64,000 bases of DNA from Thermophilibacter gallinarum. GTDB lineage: Bacteria > Actinomycetota > Coriobacteriia > Coriobacteriales > Atopobiaceae. The first letter of the stretch is position 1, and every line of letters starts with the position of its first letter. The stretch lies in the NCBI RefSeq assembly GCF_014982725.1, contig NZ_JADCJZ010000002.1, forward strand, positions 62,001-126,000. The letters run 5' to 3'. A program made the translations under genes and the position numbers. The notes under the pieces were generated by a model that ran no database searches, was not told the origin of the DNA, and worked only from the letters and a program-made list of their open reading frames with translations. Of this stretch, positions 16,447 through 26,861 are shown in pieces.

Positions 16447-17403
16447 CTACTGCTGCGGCTTGGCGGGCGGCACCGTCGCGTCACGCCCGGCGGCCCCGGC
16501 GGCGACCATCTGCTCGAACATGCCCGCGGTCTGCGTGAAGTCGCTCGGGAGCACCACGGTGGAGGCCTTGCCGGCCTTGGCGAACTCGCCCATCATCTCG
16601 GTCCACTGCGTGAACATGAAGAGCTGGTTTGCCTCGGCCGCCGACACGCCCGTCTCCTGGATCGTGGCGAGCGAGTCGGAGATGCCGGCGGCGATGGCCT
16701 TGCGCTGGTTGGCGATGCCCTCGCCGGACTTCTCCATCGCCTCGGCCTCGGCCTGAGCCTCGGTCACGCGGCGGATGCGGTCGGCCTCGGCCAGGTCCTG
16801 CGCCGCGGCCTTGGTGCGCTGCGCGGCGTTGATCTGGTTCATCGAGTCCTCGACCTCCGCCGGCAGCGCGATCTTGGTGATGAGCGTAGAGACGAGCGTG
16901 AAGCCGTAGGCGGTCATCTGCTCCGACACGGTGTCGTTGACGTCGCGCGCGATGTCGTCCTTCTTGGCGAAGACCTCGTCGAGCGTGTAGACCGGGATCG
17001 ACGAGCGCAGCGCGTCGGTAATGAAGTCGCGCATCTGCGCCACCGGCTGCTGCAGCATGTAGTAGCTCTTGTAGACGCCGGACTGCTGCGGGGTGGAGCC
17101 CGTCTCGTAGCTGACGTGGTACTGCGCGGAGACCTCGAGGCCGATCGTGACGTTGTCCTGCGTCTTGACGTCAATGTTGAAGCCGTTCTTCATGGTGCGC
17201 AGCGAGACCGTGGCGGCCTTGCGGTCCACGAACGGAATCTTGGCGTGGAAGCCCGCACCGACAATGCGGTGGAACTTGCCCAGACGCTCGATTATGACGG
17301 CGTGCTGCTGCTTGACCACGTAGAACAGGTTGCCGGTGACGATGCCGACGATCACGAACACGACCACCAGCACGACGAGGACACCCATGAAGCTTCCAAA
17401 CAT
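16447..17403 (-). CDS. SPFH/Band 7 membrane-associated protein (stomatin/QmcA-like)
   Basis: The 318-residue protein has one N-terminal membrane helix (about 5-24), then an SPFH/Band 7 domain (about 30-200), followed by an Ala/Glu-rich coiled-coil containing AEADRIRRVTEAQAEAEAME. This is the normal layout of bacterial stomatins such as QmcA/YbbK, which form large cages or microdomains in the cytoplasmic membrane and associate with proteases. No NfeD-type partner gene is adjacent. The C-terminal tail is Ala/Gly/Pro-rich. It is transcribed divergently from the membrane protein at 17500. Confidence 0.9.
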   Translation of the reverse strand: MFGSFMGVLVVLVVVFVIVGIVTGNLFYVVKQQHAVIIERLGKFHRIVGAGFHAKIPFVDRKAATVSLRTMKNGFNIDVKTQDNVTIGLEVSAQYHVSYETGSTPQQSGVYKSYYMLQQPVAQMRDFITDALRSSIPVYTLDEVFAKKDDIARDVNDTVSEQMTAYGFTLVSTLITKIALPAEVEDSMNQINAAQRTKAAAQDLAEADRIRRVTEAQAEAEAMEKSGEGIANQRKAIAAGISDSLATIQETGVSAAEANQLFMFTQWTEMMGEFAKAGKASTVVLPSDFTQTAGMFEQMVAAGAAGRDATVPPAKPQQ

Positions 17404-17434
17404 ATGCGCTCCCTAGAACGGCTTACGTTCCCCT

Positions 17435-17466
17435 AGCATACCCGTTGGGCGCCCACGCAATATACT
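17435..17466. promoter_or_regulatory. Divergent -10 boxes of the SPFH and 17500 genes
   Basis: TATGCT on the minus strand at 17435-17440 faces the SPFH gene. TATACT on the plus strand at 17461-17466 faces the 17500 gene. Neither has an obvious -35. Confidence 0.4.
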
Positions 17467-17499
17467 GAGAAGGACAAAAGGCCGTAAGGAGGAGGTCAG

Positions 17500-18618
17500 A
17501 TGTCTCGGTTCAGGTTCACGCACTCGGACGACGACCAGGTCGACCCCTTCAACGCGGGCGACCCCGTCATGCCGGGAAGCGAGCCGGAGTGGGCTCTCGG
17601 GCTCGACGACGAGACGCTTGGGTCGGATGATGGCTCGGACGCAGACGTCTCGTACGCCCCGCACGGCGAGGCGGGCGGCTCCCCCCACAAGAGCGAGGAC
17701 AACTACCAGGCACCCACCACGCGCGGCCACAGCTACGACGCCCCCTCGATCGAGGGGGACTCGGGAGCCCAGGCCGACCGCGCGGCGCGCTCGGTCAGCC
17801 GGCAGTGGCAGCGCGCGATGAGCAGGGCGCGTCGCGAGAAGGGCCGGCCGCCGCAGCCGGACGTCGCGGGCAGGGCCACGCGCCACCGCCGGGCGCTCAT
17901 GCGCACCATGATCGTCGTCATCATCCTCATCTCCCTCCTCGGCAGCCTCCTGCCGATGCTCGCCTCGTGCGTGGGCAGCATCGTGGACGACATCCTCTTC
18001 GACGAGCCCGCGCCCGACTACACGGCCGACTTCTCCTTCGATTGGGTCGACTCGGGAGCCGCCAGCATCACCGACGCCGTCGAGGAGCAGGAGGAGCAGG
18101 CCGCGCGGGAGGCGGTGCGCACGAGCCTCGAGGGGCTTCTCGCCGACCCCACGAGCGGCGAGCTGCACGACCGCCTGGTTGACTACCTGAACGACGAGCT
18201 CGACTTCTGGGGCGGCTACACGGCCGCAGAGCTGGGAATCGACGCCGATGCGTGGGCTGCGGAGGTAATCTCGGCAACGACCGTGGAGGTCTCGGACGCC
18301 TACCTCTACGGCGACGGGACGGGCGGGGTCTACGCGACCCTGGACACACCGAACGCCGGGGCGATGTCGAGCGAGGCGGGCGGCGACATCTACTCGTACC
18401 TGCTCGAGCACGAGCTCGAGGCGACGATCTACAGCAAGCAGGAGCTCACCGAGGAGCAGCGCGGCGAGGTGCGCGCGATCTGGGACGCCGCGGTGGCCGC
18501 GGTCGAGCCCCAGGAGCCCTGGGAGCTCAGCTACGAGGTCACGGGCTCCGGAGAGAGCTGGGAGCTGAACACCGAGCGGCTCTGGAGCAACCTGGAGACC
18601 GTGTACAGTCTGTACTAG
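17500..18618 (+). CDS. Uncharacterised single-pass membrane protein
   Basis: The 372-residue protein is not recognised. The first 90 residues are acidic and polar and probably disordered. A basic stretch (about 100-130, rich in Arg) precedes one strong membrane helix at about 132-155. By the positive-inside rule the N-terminal part stays in the cytoplasm, and the Glu/Asp-rich C-terminal 215 residues lie outside. The outer part includes a coiled-coil-like EEQEEQAAREAV segment. The start is ATG 17500 after AAGGAGGAGG. It is preceded by its own promoter and followed by a GTCCTTCTCGCC motif. Confidence 0.6.
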   Translation: MSRFRFTHSDDDQVDPFNAGDPVMPGSEPEWALGLDDETLGSDDGSDADVSYAPHGEAGGSPHKSEDNYQAPTTRGHSYDAPSIEGDSGAQADRAARSVSRQWQRAMSRARREKGRPPQPDVAGRATRHRRALMRTMIVVIILISLLGSLLPMLASCVGSIVDDILFDEPAPDYTADFSFDWVDSGAASITDAVEEQEEQAAREAVRTSLEGLLADPTSGELHDRLVDYLNDELDFWGGYTAAELGIDADAWAAEVISATTVEVSDAYLYGDGTGGVYATLDTPNAGAMSSEAGGDIYSYLLEHELEATIYSKQELTEEQRGEVRAIWDAAVAAVEPQEPWELSYEVTGSGESWELNTERLWSNLETVYSLY

Positions 18619-18716
18619 GAACGCGGGGCCAGGGTCCTTCTCGCCCGCAGGCGCGTCCGACTGGGGTACCATGTCCGGACCGACGCCACGCCACGAGCCA
18701 GAGGGAGCGAGAAGCC

Positions 18717-20138
18717 ATGGTCGAGAAGAACGCGGGCGGCCGCTACTCGCTGGCCACCGCCATCTGCCTCATCATGGGCATCTGCATCGGCTCGGGCATC
18801 TTCTTCAAGTCCGACAACGTGCTCGCGGCCACCGGCGGGAGCGTGGGCCTTGGTGTGGTCATGTTCTGCCTCGCGGCGACCTACATCGTCTTTGGCGGGC
18901 TGTGCCTCACCCTCTTTGCCGCGCGCACGAGCGGGGCGGGCGGGCTCGTCGACTATGCCGAGCGCTTTGTCTCGCCGCGCTTTGCACGGCTCATCGGCTG
19001 GCACTACGCCTTCGTCTACCTGCCGTCCATCTCGGCGGTCATCTTCTGGGTCGTGGGCGTCTACGCGTGCATGCTCCTCGGCCTCCCGGGTACGCTCGCG
19101 CAGCAGCTGGGCATCGGGCTCGTGGCGCTTCTCGCCTGCTCGCTGACAAACGCCGTCGCGCCACGGCTCTCCGGTTGGGTGGGCAACGCGCTCACCGTGG
19201 TCAAGGTCGTCCCGCTCGTGGCGGTGGGCGTCATCGGGATCGTCGTCGCACTCGGCGGGGGTGCCCAGCCGGCGCCCGGCGCCAACCGGGCGCTCTCTCC
19301 ATCCGTGCCCGCAGGCGGGCTCGCCTGGCTCGCCGCCGCGGCACCGATCGCCTTCTCCTTCGACGGGTGGCCCGCGGCGACCTCCATCGCCCCGGAGCTC
19401 AGGCGCGCGCAGCGCAACCTCCCGATCGCGCTCGTCGTGGCGCCCCTCGCCATCCTCGCCCTCTACCTCGCCTACTTCGTGGGCATCTCCGTCGCGCTCG
19501 GTCCCGCCACCGTCATGGTGGCCGGGGACGGCAGCCTCGCGCTGCTCTTCTCGCGCCTCTTCGGCGAGGGTGCCTCGGCGCTGCCCAACCTCATCGCGCT
19601 TCTCGCCGTGCTCGGGACGGGCAACGCCCTCGTGCTCTCGCTGCAGCGCCTGCCCCAGGCCCTCGCGCAGCGCGGCGACCTTCCCGGCGGCAGGTGCCTT
19701 GCTCGCTCGGGCGGACAGGGGGCGGTCTCGCGCGCGGGCGCCCTCGTCGCCACCGTCTGCATGGTCGGCTGGCTCGCGGTCCACGGCGCCGTGCAGGCGG
19801 CGGGCCTCATTCCCAACGGTGACGTCTCGGAGGTCTGCGTCTGCCTCACGATGCTGCTGATGCTCCCCTACTTCGTCGCCGCCTGGCGGATGCGCCGGAC
19901 GGGTCAGGCGGGTCGGCTCCGCGGTCGCGTGGCGCCGGTCCTCGCGTGCGCCTGCTGCCTGCTCGTGGGACTCTCGGGGCTGGCCGGGACCGCGCGCCTT
20001 GTTGTCGCGGCGTTCGAGCTCGCCGTCCTTCTCGCCGTGGCGCTGGCCTGCCGCCGCGGGCGGCGCCGGAGCGACGCGCGAGCCGATGCCCCAGAGCGCA
20101 ACTTGGCTGACGGCCGGGGCGCCTCCCGCGGGAGATGA
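18717..20138 (+). CDS. APC-family amino acid permease
   Basis: The 473-residue protein has about twelve hydrophobic helices. Helix 1 carries the consensus IGSGIF (about residues 20-25), the substrate-binding unwound stretch of APC amino-acid transporters, and helix 6 has AFSFDGWPA, the region that contacts substrate in LAT-like members. It should be an amino-acid uniporter or exchanger in the cytoplasmic membrane; specificity is unknown. The start is ATG 18717 after GGGAGCGAGAAG. The C-terminal 35 residues are basic and polar. A likely -10 (TACCAT) lies about 46 bases upstream. Confidence 0.85.
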   Translation: MVEKNAGGRYSLATAICLIMGICIGSGIFFKSDNVLAATGGSVGLGVVMFCLAATYIVFGGLCLTLFAARTSGAGGLVDYAERFVSPRFARLIGWHYAFVYLPSISAVIFWVVGVYACMLLGLPGTLAQQLGIGLVALLACSLTNAVAPRLSGWVGNALTVVKVVPLVAVGVIGIVVALGGGAQPAPGANRALSPSVPAGGLAWLAAAAPIAFSFDGWPAATSIAPELRRAQRNLPIALVVAPLAILALYLAYFVGISVALGPATVMVAGDGSLALLFSRLFGEGASALPNLIALLAVLGTGNALVLSLQRLPQALAQRGDLPGGRCLARSGGQGAVSRAGALVATVCMVGWLAVHGAVQAAGLIPNGDVSEVCVCLTMLLMLPYFVAAWRMRRTGQAGRLRGRVAPVLACACCLLVGLSGLAGTARLVVAAFELAVLLAVALACRRGRRRSDARADAPERNLADGRGASRGR

Positions 20139-20164
20139 ATACGATCGGGCGCGACGGGAACCAT

Positions 20165-20170
20165 TAGAAT
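20165..20170 (+). promoter_or_regulatory. -10 box TAGAAT
   Basis: TAGAAT lies 30 bases before the ATG of the TIM-barrel gene, and matches the -10 boxes seen before the genes at 12604 and 36648. Confidence 0.5.
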
Positions 20171-20200
20171 GGCCTAGGAAACTCGGAGCCGGGAGGTCGG

Positions 20201-21190
20201 ATGACAGAGAGCAACACCAGCGAGAACATGGCCCCCGAGCAGGGCATCTCGAACGCCATCAGCGGAGGGATCTTCGAGGTGGGCCACGCCCCGCACGAGC
20301 TGGTGCCCGCCGCCGACGGTCCGGCGCCGATCGAGGGCCGCCTGCGCAAGGCGCCGCTGCGCGTGCCGGACAACTACGAGGCGTGCACCGGGTTCACGCT
20401 CTTCGGCCGTCGCATCCGGACGCTGCTCTACTCCACCGACGTCGCCGCGATCCGCAACTCGAACGCCGACGCGATCTTTGCGGTCTACCCGTTCACCGCG
20501 CAGCCGGCGATCACGCAGGCCCTGCTCACGGTCGCCGAGGCCCCGCTCTTTGTGGGCGTGGGCGGAGGCACCACCACGGGCCGCCGTGCCGCCGAGCTGG
20601 CTGCCGTCTCCGAGATGCAGGGCGCCGCGGGCGTGGTCCTGAACTCCCCCGCCACGGCGGAGATGGTCGCGCAGGTCGCCGCTACCGTGGACATCCCCGT
20701 CATCGCCACGATCACGCGCTTTGACAACGAGGCGGCGGAGAAGATCCAGGCGGGCGCGCGCATCATCAACGTCGCGGCGGGCAGGCGCACGCCCGAGGTC
20801 ATCGCCGAGCTGCGCGCGGCCTTCCCCGCGCTGCCGATCATCGCCACCGGCGGCCGCGACGACGAGACCTCTGCCGCCACCATCGCCGCCGGCGCCAACG
20901 CGCTCATCTGGGCGCCGCCGAGCGTCGTGGAGCTGCAGCGCGACATGATGGTCCGCTACCGCGAGAAGGCTGAGGCCGCCGCGGAGGCGGCCGGCGAGGA
21001 GGCGCCCGTCGCCACCGTCGTCCCCGTGCCCGACATCACCGACATGCCCGTCGCCGACGTGCCAACCGGCGTCGTGGAGAGCGTCTCGCCCGAGGTCGAG
21101 AAAGCGCAGCAGATCGGCGACGAGGACTTCGTGAGCCCCTACCGCGGGCGCCTGCCGCGCCTGCCGTTCTTCGGGCGCAAGCGCCCCTAG
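20201..21190 (+). CDS. TIM-barrel protein of unknown function
   Basis: The 329-residue protein shows alternating beta-strand and helix periodicity with glycine-rich strand ends such as FVGVGGGTTTG and PIIATGGRDD. These resemble phosphate-binding loops of KDPG-aldolase, NanE or IMPDH-like TIM barrels. The barrel spans about residues 60-260. The C-terminal 70 residues are Ala/Glu/Val-rich and end in a basic tail, RLPFFGRKRP. Relatives in Coriobacteriia tend to carry only generic names such as hydrolase, so I do not assign a reaction. It has its own promoter, and its end carries a GTTCTTCTCGCC motif at 21197-21208. Confidence 0.55.
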   Translation: MTESNTSENMAPEQGISNAISGGIFEVGHAPHELVPAADGPAPIEGRLRKAPLRVPDNYEACTGFTLFGRRIRTLLYSTDVAAIRNSNADAIFAVYPFTAQPAITQALLTVAEAPLFVGVGGGTTTGRRAAELAAVSEMQGAAGVVLNSPATAEMVAQVAATVDIPVIATITRFDNEAAEKIQAGARIINVAAGRRTPEVIAELRAAFPALPIIATGGRDDETSAATIAAGANALIWAPPSVVELQRDMMVRYREKAEAAAEAAGEEAPVATVVPVPDITDMPVADVPTGVVESVSPEVEKAQQIGDEDFVSPYRGRLPRLPFFGRKRP

Positions 21191-21215
21191 CGCACGTTCT
21201 TCTCGCCCGCGCGCA

Positions 21216-21328
21216 ATATGCGTTTCCCTACGTTTTAGGCGTAGATTCTGTTGGAAGTCGCGTATCGCCGAGTGGCGGTATGCGATTTCCAACGTTTCAA
21301 GGCCCTTTTCTGTTGGAAGTCGCGTATT
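21216..21328 (+). repeat. Copies 2 and 3 of the TACGCGATTTCCAACG repeat family
   Basis: There are two tandem 51-base units, 21216-21266 and 21278-21328. Each is an imperfect palindrome running from TATGCGTTTCCC or TATGCGATTTCC to GGAAGTCGCGTAT. They lie between convergent genes. Confidence 0.7.
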
Positions 21329-21341
21329 GCCAGCTCGCGCG

Positions 21342-22388
21342 CTACCGTCGCAGCAGCGAGCCCCAGTCCGGCAGCGGCATCGGCCCTGCGGGCGCGAGCG
21401 GCGAGCCCGCGCGCGGCACGCCGTAGAGGTCGAGCTTGCGGACGAGCTCGGTCACCCCGGCCGCCTCCTCGTAGGTGAAACGAAGGACGGAGACGTCGTA
21501 GGCGGTGATGAGCCCCTCTCGCTTCCTCTGGTCGAGAAGAACCTGCTGCGGCGAGCGCCCTCCGGTCATCCCGGGGTCGAGCAGCTTGCGCAGGCCGTCG
21601 CACTCGCCCACGATCACGCGTCCGTCCGCGCGCGCCCAGACGAAGCCCACGCGGAACGTGCGTCCCGGGTGCAGCGGGTCGGGCACCTCAACCTGCTGGG
21701 CCGGGAGCACGTAGCCCTGCTCGACCATCACGGCACGCGCGATAGACTCGCCTCCGCTCTCGGCGAGCCCGGTTGACCAGCTGAACGTCACCAATGCGTG
21801 ATCGACGCCCCGACATGAGCCGCTCAGCTCGCGAGCGTACGCAGCGAAGGCTTGCCAGCTCACCCCGCAAGCACCCACCGCCCAGTCTGCAACGACCATC
21901 CCCTCGCGAAAGCTCATCCAGCGCAGGCTGTCGAGAATCGTGCGAAGGAGCGGCGTGACGTGCAGACCGTGCACCCATTGCGGCCTCTCGTCCATACGGT
22001 CAGAATCGAGCACGAGCCGATGGCGCGTCACGAGCGCCGTCGGGGCGGAGACTGACCCGCTCTCAAGCATCACGTGAAGCGGGCGTTGCTGCGAATAGGA
22101 GACGTCGCACCCGAGCGCAAGCGCGGCGGACGGGCCGCAGAAGACCCAGTCGGGATGGGCGGACTGCAACGAGCGCATGATGGCAAGCGTCTGCTCGGAG
22201 AAGCTCAGCGCACTCCACCACGTTCGGCGTGCATAGAGCCCCCGCACGGGCGACACGACCTCCCCATCCTCGCCCGCGCGACGGGCGCATGCCGCCCGAA
22301 CGCGCTCGTTGGCCGGCCTCAGGCACGCGCCCCGTCCCTCCGCCTCCGCGAACAGCTCCCGCAACTCCCGCTCGACCTTCTCGCTCAT
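21342..22388 (-). CDS. AbiEi/DUF559-like protein
   Basis: The 348-residue protein has the general plan of actinobacterial AbiEi-antitoxin/DUF559 proteins. A central region contains a GPSAALALG segment and a TRTILDS-like TPLLRTILDSLRW stretch, and the C-terminus ends in a restriction-endonuclease-like core. In that core an ExD element remains (GECDG) but the upstream acidic residue of the usual strand is Gly in RVGFVW, so nuclease activity is doubtful. No partner AbiEii gene is adjacent. I chose ATG 22388 after GAGAGGGGGG; a GTG at 22421 is possible. Function is unknown; the family call is tentative. Confidence 0.5.
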   Translation of the reverse strand: MSEKVERELRELFAEAEGRGACLRPANERVRAACARRAGEDGEVVSPVRGLYARRTWWSALSFSEQTLAIMRSLQSAHPDWVFCGPSAALALGCDVSYSQQRPLHVMLESGSVSAPTALVTRHRLVLDSDRMDERPQWVHGLHVTPLLRTILDSLRWMSFREGMVVADWAVGACGVSWQAFAAYARELSGSCRGVDHALVTFSWSTGLAESGGESIARAVMVEQGYVLPAQQVEVPDPLHPGRTFRVGFVWARADGRVIVGECDGLRKLLDPGMTGGRSPQQVLLDQRKREGLITAYDVSVLRFTYEEAAGVTELVRKLDLYGVPRAGSPLAPAGPMPLPDWGSLLRR

Positions 22389-22585
22389 GGCGCCCCCCTC
22401 TCGTGGGAGGCATTCTTTCACGGGAGTGCCGACGGCGCGGGCAACGCTTTAGGTATGACTCTTGATATATTTGATAAAACCTGACGAGAAGCACGTGACG
22501 ACTGGAATCTCCGGGAGGGAGATAGCCGAAAGTTAACGGTAACACGCTTACGGGAACTACGATTCGGCGAGCGGCGTCCCGGTCG

Positions 22586-22801
22586 TCAGGTCTCGGGCCC
22601 GTCTGGCACGTACTCGAGGATGTCGCCGGGCTGACAGCCCAGCTCGCGACAGATGGCGTCGAGCGTCGAGAAGCGCACGGCGGAGATCTTGCCGCACTTG
22701 ATGCGCGAGAGGTTGACCTCGCTGAGCCCGATCCTCTCGGCGAGCTCCTTCGAGCGCATCTTGCGGTCCGCGAGCACGCGGTCGAGGCGAAGCACGATCA
22801 T
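22586..22801 (-). CDS. Small XRE-family regulator (YozG-like)
   Basis: The 71-residue protein is almost entirely a Cro/C1-type helix-turn-helix (core KELAERIGLSEVNLSRIKCG) and ends with LGCQPGDILEYV, the hallmark of the YozG-like regulators that pair with DUF2975 membrane proteins. Its start (ATG 22801) lies only seven bases after the stop of the DUF2975 gene, so the two are co-transcribed. It probably represses its own operon through the TATCGA dyad at 23465-23481. The signal is unknown. Confidence 0.85.
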   Translation of the reverse strand: MIVLRLDRVLADRKMRSKELAERIGLSEVNLSRIKCGKISAVRFSTLDAICRELGCQPGDILEYVPDGPET

Positions 22802-22808
22802 CTCGGCC

Positions 22809-23411
22809 TCACAGCAGCTCGTCGTCCTGCTTCTGCAGGATGCATCCGTACTCGAACATACGACAGATCGCGAACAGCAGCGCCCCGATCGCGAGCGCAC
22901 CGGTGTCGATGATCACCGTGCCCGTCGGGATGAAGGCGGCCTCCACCATGAGCTGGCTCGCCACCGCCCCGGAGATCGCACGACCCACGAGGTGCAGGAG
23001 GCCCGGCACGAAGGCCGCCAGGACGAGAAAGACGGAGACGCGCCTGAGGGCACGCACGACGTCGAGCGAGAAGACCTCGCCCGTATCCGCGACGCGCTGG
23101 CAGACGCGCGTGGCGCCGAGGTAGGCGACGAAGGTGAGCGCGCCGCCCACCGCGCTCGCCAGCTGGTAGGGAGCCGCGCCGCCGACCCACGTCATGCCGT
23201 CGCGCTCGGCGGATGTGGTGAAGAAGGCGGCGAGCAGGTCCTTGCCGTCCTCGACCATACCCACGCGCGCCAGGTCCGCCGCCAGCCACAGCGACACGAC
23301 CGTCATGATGAGCGACGCCGCAGCCACGAAGGCGCAGAGCCACGCGGCCACGGTCGCCGTGCGCCGGATGCGGCGGTCGGCCTCGGAGCGTGCCAGGGTC
23401 TCGTTGGTCAT
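22809..23411 (-). CDS. DUF2975 membrane protein
   Basis: The 200-residue protein has four hydrophobic helices (about 22-48, 85-105, 125-150 and 165-190) and matches the DUF2975 pattern, including GEVFSLDVVRALRRVSVF before the third helix. DUF2975 proteins are nearly always followed by a YozG-like HTH gene, as here. They are thought to act as membrane partners of that regulator; no biochemical role is known. I prefer ATG 23411, with GGGGTG upstream, over GTG 23420. The GTTCTTCTCGCC motif lies 15 bases upstream of the start. Confidence 0.8.
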   Translation of the reverse strand: MTNETLARSEADRRIRRTATVAAWLCAFVAAASLIMTVVSLWLAADLARVGMVEDGKDLLAAFFTTSAERDGMTWVGGAAPYQLASAVGGALTFVAYLGATRVCQRVADTGEVFSLDVVRALRRVSVFLVLAAFVPGLLHLVGRAISGAVASQLMVEAAFIPTGTVIIDTGALAIGALLFAICRMFEYGCILQKQDDELL

Positions 23412-23464
23412 TGCGATCACCCCGTTCTTCTCGCCAGCGGCTCTTATCGTTCTTATGCCACTAA

Positions 23465-23481
23465 TTATCGACTATCGATAA
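23465..23481. promoter_or_regulatory. Candidate operator of the DUF2975/XRE operon
   Basis: TTATCGA-CTA-TCGATAA is a dyad with perfect 7-bp arms. A further ACTATCGAG follows at 23484. It lies between the divergent DUF2975 operon and xpt, a natural place for XRE autorepression. Confidence 0.45.
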
Positions 23482-23573
23482 GTACTATCGAGTTTTCAGG
23501 CGAACGGCACCAAACGAGCGCCGAGCGTGCATAATGGACGGGACGTCAACACCACCACAGGAGGGGCAGGCGC

Positions 23574-24152
23574 ATGAAGGAGCTTGAGGACCGCATCCGT
23601 CAGGACGGCATCGTTCGCGAGGGCAATGTCCTCAAGGTCGACAACTTCCTCAACCACCAGTGCGACGTGGCCCTCTACGACCACATGGGCGCCGAGTGGG
23701 CGCGCCTGTTCGCCGGCAAGCGCATCGACAAGATCCTCACGATCGAGGCCTCCGGCATCGGCATCGCGTGCGTGGCGGCAACCCACTTCGGCGGCGTGCC
23801 CGTGGTCTTTGCCCGTAAGACCGAGTCCAAGAACCTCGACGGCGACCAGTACCGCACCAACATCACGAGCTACACCAAGGGACGCGAGTACCAGGTCATC
23901 GTCGCCAAGCGCTTCCTCACGGCGGGCGAGCACGTGCTCATCATCGACGACTTCATGGCCATGGGCTGCGCGATGAACGGCCTGCTCCAGATCTGCGACG
24001 AGGCCGGCGTCATCGTGGAGGGCATCGGCATCGCCATCGAGAAGGGCTTCCAGCCGGGCGGCGACGAGCTGCGCCGCCGCGGCTACCAGGTCGAGTCGCT
24101 CGCCATCGTGAAGTCGATGGACGCCGCGACCGGTGAGATCGAGTTCGCGTAG
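23574..24152 (+). CDS. xpt: Xanthine phosphoribosyltransferase
   Basis: The 192-residue protein matches Xpt closely in length and motifs: EASGIG at 58-63, the flexible ARKTESKNL segment, and the PRPP-binding loop VLIIDDFMA at 121-129. It converts xanthine and PRPP to XMP in the cytosol for purine salvage. The start is ATG 23574 after GGAGGGG, with a CATAAT -10 about 40 bases upstream. The 160-base leader is too short and lacks the conserved core of a purine riboswitch. A molybdenum hydroxylase that could act on purines is encoded at 33-36.6 kb. Confidence 0.93.
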   Translation: MKELEDRIRQDGIVREGNVLKVDNFLNHQCDVALYDHMGAEWARLFAGKRIDKILTIEASGIGIACVAATHFGGVPVVFARKTESKNLDGDQYRTNITSYTKGREYQVIVAKRFLTAGEHVLIIDDFMAMGCAMNGLLQICDEAGVIVEGIGIAIEKGFQPGGDELRRRGYQVESLAIVKSMDAATGEIEFA

Positions 24153-24186
24153 CCGCCGCGGGCGGGCGTTCTTCTCGCCACGCCGC

Positions 24187-24300
24187 AATACGCGAAAACC
24201 AACGTTTCAGACCTCGATTCCGTAGGAAATCGCGTACTCGCATCTATCGATACGCGATTTCCAACGTTTTACGGCCCGATTCCGTAGGAAAACGCGTATT
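24187..24300 (+). repeat. Copies 4 and 5 of the TACGCGATTTCCAACG repeat family
   Basis: There are two tandem 52-base palindromic units, 24187-24238 and 24249-24300. They share AATACGCG or GATACGCG starts, an internal CCAACGTTT, CGATTCCGTAGGAAA, and CGCGTA ends. They follow xpt and a CTTCTCGCC copy at 24171-24179. Confidence 0.75.
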
Positions 24301-24316
24301 GAGGCGATAAGTCCCA

Positions 24317-24344
24317 TTGACATATGAACGTGTGCTCATATAAT
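24317..24344 (+). promoter_or_regulatory. Promoter with overlapping SmtB/CzrA-type operator
   Basis: The -35 TTGACA (24317-24322) and -10 TATAAT (24339-24344) are consensus with a 16-bp spacer. The dyad ATATGAACGTGTGCTCATAT (24322-24341) fills the spacer and closely matches operators of the SmtB/CzrA/NmtR family, so bound repressor would block RNA polymerase. Confidence 0.85.
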
Positions 24345-24374
24345 CATACTCACATACGAACGAGAGGAGCGCAC

Positions 24375-24686
24375 ATGGCAGAGGAGCCCACCCCCACCGA
24401 GATGCCCGACGAGGAGCTGCTCTACGACCTCGCCGACCTGTTCAAGGTGTTCAGCGACACCACCCGCATCAAGATCCTCTACGCCCTCATGGGCCGCGAG
24501 CTCTGCGTCGCGGACATCGCCGAGGAGACCGGCAGCACCCAGAGCGCGGTCTCCCACCAGCTGCGGACACTCAAGCAGTCGCACCTGGTGAAGTTCCAGC
24601 GCGACGGGCGAAACGTGCTCTACTCGCTCGCCGACGACCACGTCTACACGATGCTCAGCCAGGGCATGTCCCACATCTGCGAGTAA
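24375..24686 (+). CDS. ArsR/SmtB-family metal-responsive repressor
   Basis: The 103-residue winged-helix protein has the recognition helix TQSAVSHQLRTL and the ELCVADIAE motif. At the C-terminus it keeps all four ligands of the SmtB/CzrA alpha-5 metal site in correct spacing: Asp87, His89, His100 and Glu103. This predicts a Zn(II)/Co(II)-type sensor rather than an arsenic sensor. The gene is first in an operon with an HMA protein and a P-type ATPase, behind a strong promoter carrying a matching operator. Metal binding should release the repressor and switch on efflux. Confidence 0.9.
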   Translation: MAEEPTPTEMPDEELLYDLADLFKVFSDTTRIKILYALMGRELCVADIAEETGSTQSAVSHQLRTLKQSHLVKFQRDGRNVLYSLADDHVYTMLSQGMSHICE

Positions 24687-24695
24687 GGAGACCCC

Positions 24696-24914
24696 ATGCG
24701 CAAGACATTCAGGCTCGACGAGATCGACTGCGCCAACTGCGCGCGCAAGCTGCAGGACGAGCTCGCCAAGATCGACGGCGTGGATGCCGTGTCCGTCAAC
24801 TTCATGACGCAGAAGCTCACGCTCACCGCGGCGGACGAGCGCTTCGACGAGGTCCTCGACCGCGTCGTCGCCCTCGCCGCGCGCGTCGAGCCCGACTGCG
24901 AGATCGTCCGCTAG
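24696..24914 (+). CDS. Stand-alone heavy-metal-associated (HMA) protein
   Basis: The 72-residue protein is a single HMA/ferredoxin-like fold with the metal-binding CxxC at Cys12-Cys15 (DCANC). The helix and strand pattern is that of CopZ and of the N-terminal domains of metal-exporting ATPases. The ATPase encoded 19 bases downstream lacks such a domain, so this protein is best read as its detached metal chaperone or regulatory domain. The aspartate just before CANC favours divalent ions such as Zn or Cd, as in ZntA (established for that family). Confidence 0.85.
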   Translation: MRKTFRLDEIDCANCARKLQDELAKIDGVDAVSVNFMTQKLTLTAADERFDEVLDRVVALAARVEPDCEIVR

Positions 24915-24933
24915 GCGCCGGGAGGTCGCCGCC

Positions 24934-26841
<1,908 letters not shown>

Positions 26842-26861
26842 AGGCATCTCAGCGGCTGCCC

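Noticed and set aside
23412-23573. Purine riboswitch ahead of xpt.
   Set aside because: The leader is short and I cannot find the three-way-junction core sequences. An XRE operator-like dyad is present instead.
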